DNA of 64,000 nt from Promerops cafer (Eukaryota; Chordata; Aves; Passeriformes; Nectariniidae): positions 406,400 to 470,399 of the forward strand of contig VZSE01009986.1 in assembly GCA_013398275.1 (NCBI GenBank), written 5' to 3'. Position numbers and translations under genes: made by a program. Shown here piece by piece: positions 60,601-64,000 of this stretch; within the stretch, counting starts at the first letter, position 1; each line of letters starts with the position of its first letter. Under the pieces are notes generated by a model. It saw only the letters and a list, made by a program, of their open reading frames with translations, was not told the origin of the DNA and did not search any database.

Positions 60601-60735
60601 AAGGAGTTGGTGGTGCTGGGCAGCCCCACGGACAGCTCACTGCCCTTCTCCCCTGCAGATGACACCTGCTTGCACATCAGCTTCTCCGAAGATGAGCTGG
60701 ACACTGCTGTGGGGCCCAGCAGAGTCCCCTCTTAG
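33236..60735 (+). CDS. NOS1AP-like: NOS1AP-like PTB-domain adaptor, complete, 11 exons, 639 aa
   Basis: Exons: 33236-33340, 36966-37037, 54448-54540, 55151-55209, 56622-56730, 57004-57145, 57437-57597, 58596-58763, 59413-59590, 59799-60156 and 60261-60735. They sum to 1920 bp (640 codons with the TAG stop); all junctions are GT-AG and phase-consistent. The N-terminus (MPVKNRYNLVDDG) and the PTB domain (about residues 21-170: [73 protein letters not shown]) are unmistakably NOS1AP family. Residues ~282-350 form the Gln-rich coiled coil (QQQQQTQVAVAQ then LLKDQLAAETAARIEAQARV). The tail, residues 363-639, is Ser/Pro-rich and ends in GPSRVPS, with no PDZ ligand of the NOS1AP EIAV type. NOS1AP links nNOS to Scribble, Dexras1 and synapsin; the PTB-mediated functions are plausible here, nNOS binding is not shown. 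The divergence in exon 1 and the TTLL11 neighbourhood argue for a paralog rather than NOS1AP itself. Confidence 0.94.
33341..36965 (+). other. NOS1AP-like intron 1
   Basis: A 3.6-kb intron. Its first 340 bases continue the promoter CpG-rich zone. A second GC/CpG-rich patch lies near 36040-36300. No transposon recognised. Confidence 0.9.
36966..37037 (+). CDS. NOS1AP-like: NOS1AP-like exon 2
   Basis: 24 codons, phase 0. It encodes [20 protein letters not shown] then RRIR, the first strand and helix of the PTB fold. The acceptor is CTGTCTTTCAG and the donor GTAAGT. The only exon within roughly 21 kb of intron. Confidence 0.96.
43960..44330. promoter_or_regulatory. Candidate conserved noncoding element, intron 2
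   Basis: A sharply AT-rich block in a GC-balanced intron, rich in ATAAA, TTTAAT and TTAAT cores. The change of composition is visible, but conservation is only inferred. Confidence 0.25.
50130..50520. promoter_or_regulatory. Intragenic CpG-rich patch, intron 2
   Basis: CpG-dense sequence (for example GCCCGGCCGCATTC and GAGCGGCGGCCCCGG) within intron 2, about 4 kb upstream of exon 3. It could be an internal promoter for a transcript lacking exons 1-2. No coding exon recognised. Confidence 0.4.
50692..50734. repeat. (GGGAA)n microsatellite
   Basis: About eight perfect copies of a GGGAA pentamer. Open frames reading EGKGREGKG across it are artefacts. Confidence 0.97.
51390..51640. promoter_or_regulatory. 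Candidate conserved noncoding element, intron 2
   Basis: A CAGATG E-box at 51432-51437, ATGCAT at 51496-51501, several ATTA cores and an isolated GGCGCC in AT-rich sequence. It looks like a regulatory element by texture only. Confidence 0.3.
53160..53410. promoter_or_regulatory. Candidate conserved noncoding element with TCF- and OTX-type motifs
   Basis: AGATCAAAAG (53267-53276, TCF/LEF-like), TAATCC (53286-53291, OTX/PITX-like) and AATAATTC lie close together. It is about 1 kb upstream of exon 3. Confidence 0.35.
53555..53720. promoter_or_regulatory. Candidate homeodomain-site cluster with palindrome
   Basis: AATTAGAGCTCTAATT (53563-53578) is a perfect 16-bp palindrome presenting two TAAT cores. 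A further TAATTA follows at 53586-53591. A conserved-looking stretch continues to about 53720. It is a likely homeodomain target, but this is untested. Confidence 0.4.
54448..54540 (+). CDS. NOS1AP-like: NOS1AP-like exon 3
   Basis: 31 codons, phase 0. It encodes [20 protein letters not shown] then GVKVILRKKQK. The acceptor is CTTCCCACCAG and the donor GTGAGG. The Lys-rich stretch and VDGVKV strand are shared with NOS1AP. Confidence 0.97.
54541..55150 (+). other. NOS1AP-like intron 3
   Basis: A 610-base intron, AT-rich toward its 3' end. A second AG at 55131-55132 lies 18 bases before the acceptor used. Nothing else recognised. Confidence 0.9.
55151..55209 (+). CDS. NOS1AP-like: NOS1AP-like exon 4
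   Basis: 59 bp, phase 0 to 2. It encodes [19 protein letters not shown] plus two bases of Arg. The acceptor is TCTGCTTACAG and the donor GTACGT. NOS1AP isoforms can have LLLLQ before the KKEW sequence; that insert is absent with this acceptor. Confidence 0.95.
55210..56621 (+). other. NOS1AP-like intron 4
   Basis: A 1.4-kb intron with a CR1 remnant at 55381-55480 and a short perfect inverted repeat at 55664-55684. Nothing else recognised. Confidence 0.9.
55381..55480 (+). mobile_element. CR1 LINE remnant, 3' end, in intron 4
   Basis: GCTGGCTCTGCTTTGAACAG, GGTTAGACTGGGTGACC and TTCAACCTGGATTACCCTCT followed by GATTCTG match a CR1 3' end in plus orientation, within the NOS1AP-like intron 4. 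Confidence 0.82.
56622..56730 (+). CDS. NOS1AP-like: NOS1AP-like exon 5
   Basis: 109 bp, completing the split Arg and then 36 codons: [20 protein letters not shown] through NVFKSKKK. The acceptor is CTCCCACCTAG and the donor GTAGGA. This is the central sheet of the PTB domain. Confidence 0.97.
57004..57145 (+). CDS. NOS1AP-like: NOS1AP-like exon 6
   Basis: 142 bp, 47 codons plus one base. It encodes [20 protein letters not shown], the C-terminal PTB helix, then SLQHALQNADGQADG and an acidic linker. The acceptor is TTGCTCCGCAG and the donor GTGACT. Confidence 0.95.
57437..57597 (+). CDS. NOS1AP-like: NOS1AP-like exon 7 (linker)
   Basis: 161 bp, entering phase 1 and leaving phase 0. It encodes VHQIKGSKITDVDEVGISTG through PGQASKEKNGQ. 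ITDVDEV resembles the TDIDAVE linker motif of NOS1AP. The acceptor TTGTTTGAAG is pyrimidine-poor at its end. A second AG eight bases downstream would shift the frame, so the first is preferred. Confidence 0.85.
57598..58595 (+). other. NOS1AP-like intron 7
   Basis: A 998-base GC-rich intron. Its first 456 bases stay open in the frame of exon 7 until TGA at 58051-58053. It contains a good internal acceptor at 57851-57852, so a short alternative terminal exon is possible. Confidence 0.85.
58596..58763 (+). CDS. NOS1AP-like: NOS1AP-like exon 8 (Gln-rich coiled-coil start)
   Basis: 56 codons, phase 0, residues 248-303. It runs from DAENCSLHLASSQQLL to CLQLLQQQLLQQQQQ then TQVAVAQ. NOS1AP has the same MQLLQQLLQQ...TQVAVAQ segment. 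The CAG run codes for five consecutive Gln and may be length-variable. The acceptor is TTTGTGCCCAG and the donor GTACAC. Confidence 0.93.
58915..58986. repeat. Degenerate 24-bp minisatellite, three units
   Basis: Units at 58915, 58939 and 58963 share the pattern CGCAGCATCGCTTxCAGC followed by six bases. An even more diverged partial unit may precede them. Confidence 0.7.
59283..59298 (+). promoter_or_regulatory. CTCF-like site in intron 8
   Basis: CCGGCAGGGGGCGCTG is close to the CTCF core on the plus strand. It points away from the 18039 site. Confidence 0.5.
59334..59412. repeat. Degenerate ~15-bp repeat forming the exon 9 acceptor region
   Basis: Successive units TCCCGCATCGCCCGG, TCCCGCATCATCCCG, TTCCGAATCATCCCG, GCCGCATCTCCCCG and TCCCGCCTCGCAG run directly into exon 9. 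The repeat supplies the pyrimidine tract and the AG of the splice acceptor. Confidence 0.75.
59413..59590 (+). CDS. NOS1AP-like: NOS1AP-like exon 9 (coiled coil)
   Basis: 178 bp, phase 0 to 1, residues 304-362. It encodes VQLLKDQLAAETAARIEAQA and then RVRQLLLTNRDLLQHVSLLV, a heptad-like coiled coil very close to the NOS1AP segment. It then departs as RQLTVLEAREEHRDEHRQP. The acceptor lies at the end of a degenerate CCCGCATC repeat. Confidence 0.95.
59799..60156 (+). CDS. NOS1AP-like: NOS1AP-like exon 10 (paralog-specific tail)
   Basis: 358 bp, residues 363-481. It starts VDHSLQNLSLAQSLSLNL and continues Ser/Pro-rich (HLPSTSTPASILGSPVAPGS), ending ADDTDRGDED before a GTAGAG donor. This replaces the NOS1AP last exon with its nNOS-binding end. 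The acceptor is ATCTCTTACAG. If the donor were not used, a TAG at 60158 would end the protein two codons later. Confidence 0.9.
60261..60735 (+). CDS. NOS1AP-like: NOS1AP-like exon 11 (terminal)
   Basis: 475 bp including the TAG stop, residues 482-639. After the split Arg it encodes RQPPIPKLNPPPPILRKRSS, then a Ser/Thr-rich region (ISSLTSITASSLTLLD), then DDTCLHISFSEDELDTAVG, and ends SRVPS. The acceptor is CCCCCCGCAG. PPPPIxRKR recalls a motif in human C1orf226, which is encoded just downstream of NOS1AP; that comparison is from memory. Confidence 0.9.
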
Positions 60736-61970
60736 TGGGGCCACAGTAGGTGGTAGCTGGTGGCTGGCAGCCCCAGCAGCCCCATCCACAACCCTGCGCT
60801 GGGACTGGGGGTCCCTGTGCCCAGGCTACGAGACAGGTCCCTTTCCTGTCCCTGTCCCACATAACAGCTACCCTCACAACCTTGAGGACCACCCCATGGG
60901 ATGGGACTGGCCAGCCCTGCCTCAGTCTGCACCAGCTCACACTGCTGTCACACTGCCATCCTGCCCCTGCTCACACAGCCAGGGATGCTCACAGCAGAGA
61001 ACTCCCAGGGAGCTGAAGGGTAGAAGCCCTGGGAAGGGCATGGCACAGCACTGTGGGACAGGAGGCTGCTCTGGTTCATCAGTTGCCACCCGTGGCAGCC
61101 TGAGCAGGGCCACGCAGCACAGCCATGGTGTCACTCCCCTGCCCAGCTCCCCGGGGTGTGTCCCAGACTGCCACCACACTGGGTCTCTCCAGGGCTGCCA
61201 GTGTCCACCAGCCCCACGCTGTGCCCAGCCCTGCTTTGGGAACAGCAGCCCCACCACTGTGTCCTCACGCAGTGAAGCCACCACTGCCTCCATAGGTGCC
61301 TTTTCCCACTCCCCAGCACCCACTGCCCACACGGGTTGGGCCACCCCTCTGAGGCCACTGATGGGTGCAGGGCTGGCCCTGGGAGCCTGCAGCAGTGGGG
61401 GTGACCCCCTAAGGAAGGGTGCACCCCACGTCATGGGGTCAGGGCAGAGAGCCCTCCCGTGCCTCCCGAGCTGCTGGTGGCTGCAGGCAGGAGGCTGCTC
61501 CTTGCGCTGATTTTAGGGTGTTACAGTGTGGTTTGGGTTTGGTCTCAGAAATGTGAATGTCCTGGGAGGAATTAAGGTTTAAGGAAGGAGCCAACTGCAG
61601 GGTGAAGGGCAGGTTTTGTGGAGGGACCAAGGTGATCCTCATCCACCTTGGTTGTTTGTCAGAGGGTGTTGGGAAAGTGTCGGAGAGTCAAGCTGGGAAG
61701 TGTCAAGCAGAAATGGAGACTTGGAGCAGCCGTGCTGCCTGTCCCTGGCATGGTGCTGCTCCTATGGGAAGAGGGGGGTGACAGGACATGCACCCAGAGC
61801 CAGCCATGGCAGTGACAGAGCCGGGAGGGGGCTGGGGACCAGGCTGGGGGTTGTAAAGCTCGGCTGGGCTGTCCCGTAGTGCGGTAGCGACAGCCCAGCC
61901 CCTCCATAGGACGCTGCGGTTTGGTAATGGACTTCTAAAGAAAAAAATAAAGGTGTCAGATTTGCAGAGC
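60736..61970 (+). other. 3' UTR of the NOS1AP-like gene
   Basis: About 1.2 kb of GC-rich sequence without a coding signature between the stop codon and the first good poly(A) signal. Long open frames here are GC-driven. The exact cleavage site is not visible; I placed it about 20 bases after the signal. Confidence 0.7.
61946..61951 (+). terminator. Poly(A) signal AATAAA
   Basis: AATAAA within an A-rich stretch, 1.2 kb after the stop of the NOS1AP-like gene, followed by a GTGTC-containing region. A second AATAAA at 62198-62203 could serve as a distal site. Confidence 0.65.
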
Positions 61971-62689
61971 CAGTGCTGTGTCTCTGCCCCGTGGGGCCCA
62001 TGCACAGAGGGTCCTGAGCCTGTGGGGTGGACTGGGAACTCCCAGGTATTCCCAAAGAGGAAAGATCCCTGCTAGGAATGACGGCTGAGCCCCTGAGCTG
62101 CTCCCTGAGCAGCCCCTGCCAGGATGAGCACCACCAGGCAGGGCCCTGCTCCCCACACACACCTTTTGCTCCTTCCTGGTCCCATTTCTACTCCTGAAAT
62201 AAATCCTGGCCCCAGCACACAGGATGGAGAGCAGGAGAATGCAGATGGCAGAGCCAAATGGGACAGGACCAGTGGCATGCCAGAGCACTGGGATCCCAAG
62301 GGCTGCCTGCAGCCAGGATGGGCAAGAGACCCCTGCCCTCTGCAGACTCCTGACCCTTGCAAGGTGAGGAAGGAAACCCAGGGGCAATTCAGCACAGAGA
62401 CTCCAGGACATACAAGGACCCTCTGAAATTGTCCCCCCATGCAGGACAGGAGGCCCAAATGGAGGGACCCAGCACCCAGAACCTCTGTGGGGTCTCAGGG
62501 CCACTGTCCGTCCCTCCATGGAGTGAGTGCAGCCTCCAGCATGGCAGAGTGGGGAACAGGGAACCCCTTCCCCAGGCCCATTGCAGACATCTGCCAGGGG
62601 GCTGCCTACGTGGGGAGGGGGCACTTCCAGCCCAGAGCCTTATTATGCTTCCTTCATGGGAAGAAACTTTTTCCTTTGCTGTCTGCTAA

Positions 62690-63010
62690 GCTGCTAGCAA
62701 TCATCAGGCAGGCAGGTGGTAAAGATTCATATCCATCAAACAATGCCATTTAGTTTGTAACCTGTGACTAAATCTGGTGTTAGCTTTAATTTCAGAGTCT
62801 GCTTTAGGGCTCGCTTGTTAATCTCTATGCAAAGCAGATGAAATGAATATGCAGCATTTTGGATGTAATTGTACGGCTTCAATTCAGCACTATAATTTTC
62901 CAAACAGGATCTTGCAATCAAGCTTCTATTCATTAGTGTATAAACAATTTAGTTTCTCAGCTCTCCAGTATGCCAATCATCTCAATGGAGTGAGCATCTC
63001 CGACAGAAAG
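62690..63010. promoter_or_regulatory. Candidate conserved noncoding element
   Basis: An AT-rich block in GC-rich flank with ATGCAAAG (62827-62834, POU-like), a CAGATG E-box right after it, and TAAACAA (62941-62947, forkhead/SOX-like). Judged by texture only. Confidence 0.4.
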
Positions 63011-63714
63011 AGGAGGAAAGTTTCCTTTGTGTAACAGAGGTAAAAGTTACTCCATACTTCAGACAATTCTCACCCGGCAGATCCAGACCGTTCCAACAGA
63101 AGTGGACGGTTCCCCCACAACACTGACCAGCTGCAAACACCACTCGGGGGGGTGATGCTCCAGTGATCTCCCAGCTCACATAGCCCCAGGCCCTTCAGGA
63201 ATTCTGCATGTGAGACCTCAGCGGAAGAGCCCAGATCCCACAGGACCAGGCTGCCTGCAAAGGTGTCAACATGCAGCACCTCAGCACACTCCAGTGATGC
63301 TCAGGGCTCCCCGAGTGCCCACGACTCTGGGGAGGGGGTGGCCACCCCAGCACAAGCCCCCTCCACGTCCCCATCCCCCTGACACCACACACCCCACGGC
63401 AGCTCAGCCTTCCAGGACAGAGCCCTGGGGACATCCCACACCTGGGGCCAGTGGCAGCTCCCCCGTGGAGGACAAGGCCGGGGTGACACAGGAGTGGGTG
63501 GGGGGCAGGTATTGATCCCTGGGGCTCAGCAGCCTCATGGCTGGTGCTTCCCTCAGCGGGGACCCGAGGGTGCCGCGCACACGCGAGCGCCTCCGGCGCC
63601 CGCCCGCATCCCCATCCCTGCGCACCCATCGCCCTCCTGGGAGGTGAGGAGGGACCAGCCCAGAACCGCGACAAAGGGAAGCGCCGCCGGCGGAGCCGCT
63701 CAGCGCGGTCTCCG

Positions 63715-64000
63715 TTTCCAAATGAATATCGACAGCACTAATTACAGGCCGCCATGCAGACAGCTTATTAGCTTGTCACAAAAAGACGGTATTGAACTCG
63801 GAGCCCGCGGTATTCACGGAGCGCAGCAAGACGCTCCCCAGACAGAACAGCGAACCAGGCAGGCGAACAACCTCCAGCAAAACTAATTACTTCCTGATTG
63901 TCTACGGCCACCCACTGGGTATAATAGTATAGACTAAATTTGGCATATACATAACTAAGCACTCGGCACCAATTTGGTGTACAATAATCATCTTCTGTGT
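63715..64000. promoter_or_regulatory. Candidate conserved noncoding element with TAATTA pair
   Basis: TAATTA at 63739-63744 and 63884-63889, with CpGs preserved between them and AT-rich sequence running to the end of the window. It may extend beyond the right edge. Confidence 0.4.

Larger units (their letters stand above)
61971..64000. other. Downstream flank of the NOS1AP-like gene
   Basis: GC-rich sequence without recognisable exons, interrupted by two AT-rich blocks at 62690-63010 and 63715-64000. In human the next genes after TTLL11 are NDUFA8, MORN5 and LHX6. None is visible here. Confidence 0.6.

Noticed and set aside
60386..61510. 374-codon open frame over the last exon and 3' UTR
   Set aside because: It is out of frame with exon 11 and is low-complexity Pro/Cys/Ser-rich, without family resemblance.
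63900..63910. GTCTACGGCCA, identical to the start of vertebrate 5S rRNA, suggesting a 5S-derived SINE such as AmnSINE1
   Set aside because: Only 11 bases match. The following sequence lacks the 5S internal promoter, so chance is the simplest explanation.

Overview
This window is vertebrate nuclear DNA, almost certainly from a bird. It holds several avian-type CR1 LINE fragments, intron-rich genes with canonical GT-AG splice sites, and GC-rich compact exons of the kind found on avian microchromosomes. It is a draft assembly: a 532-base N gap lies at 26020-26551 and single Ns at 23835 and 33227. There are no bacterial-type features, tRNAs, rRNAs or CRISPR arrays.

Two protein-coding genes sit head to head. 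On the minus strand, positions 12277 to about 26616 hold the first six exons I can identify of TTLL11, a tubulin polyglutamylase of the tubulin-tyrosine-ligase-like family. Its first exon is interrupted by the N gap and its 3' exons must lie left of the window. On the plus strand, 33236-60735 holds a complete 11-exon, 639-codon gene encoding a PTB-domain adaptor that is clearly homologous to NOS1AP (CAPON) but diverged from it. It keeps the PTB domain and the Gln-rich coiled coil. It lacks the C-terminal nNOS PDZ ligand and carries instead a long Ser/Pro-rich tail. A poly(A) signal at 61946-61951 closes the gene.

Layout: 1-12276, AT-rich intronic or 3' flank of TTLL11 with a CR1 fragment and a duplicated ~170-bp element; 12277-26616, TTLL11 exons and introns, including an intronic GC island with a CTCF-like site near 18040; 26552-26960, CpG-rich TTLL11 promoter with YY1-like and RFX X-box-like motifs; 27050-32980, intergenic with two CR1 fragments; 32981-33680, CR1 fragment plus CpG-rich promoter and exon 1 of the NOS1AP-like gene; 33341-54447, two large introns separated by one 72-bp exon; 54448-60735, the remaining nine exons, GC-rich and tightly spaced; 60736-61970, 3' UTR; 61971-64000, flank with two AT-rich blocks that look like conserved regulatory elements.

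The most interesting object is the NOS1AP-like gene. TTLL11 places the locus in the region equivalent to human 9q33, whereas human NOS1AP is at 1q23. From established knowledge, 1q23 and 9q33 belong to the same 2R paralogon (LMX1A/LMX1B, PBX1/PBX3, RXRG/RXRA). I therefore infer that this is an ohnolog of NOS1AP that is not among the genes I know between TTLL11 and NDUFA8 in human. The two genes are neighbours only; nothing in the sequence shows that they act together.
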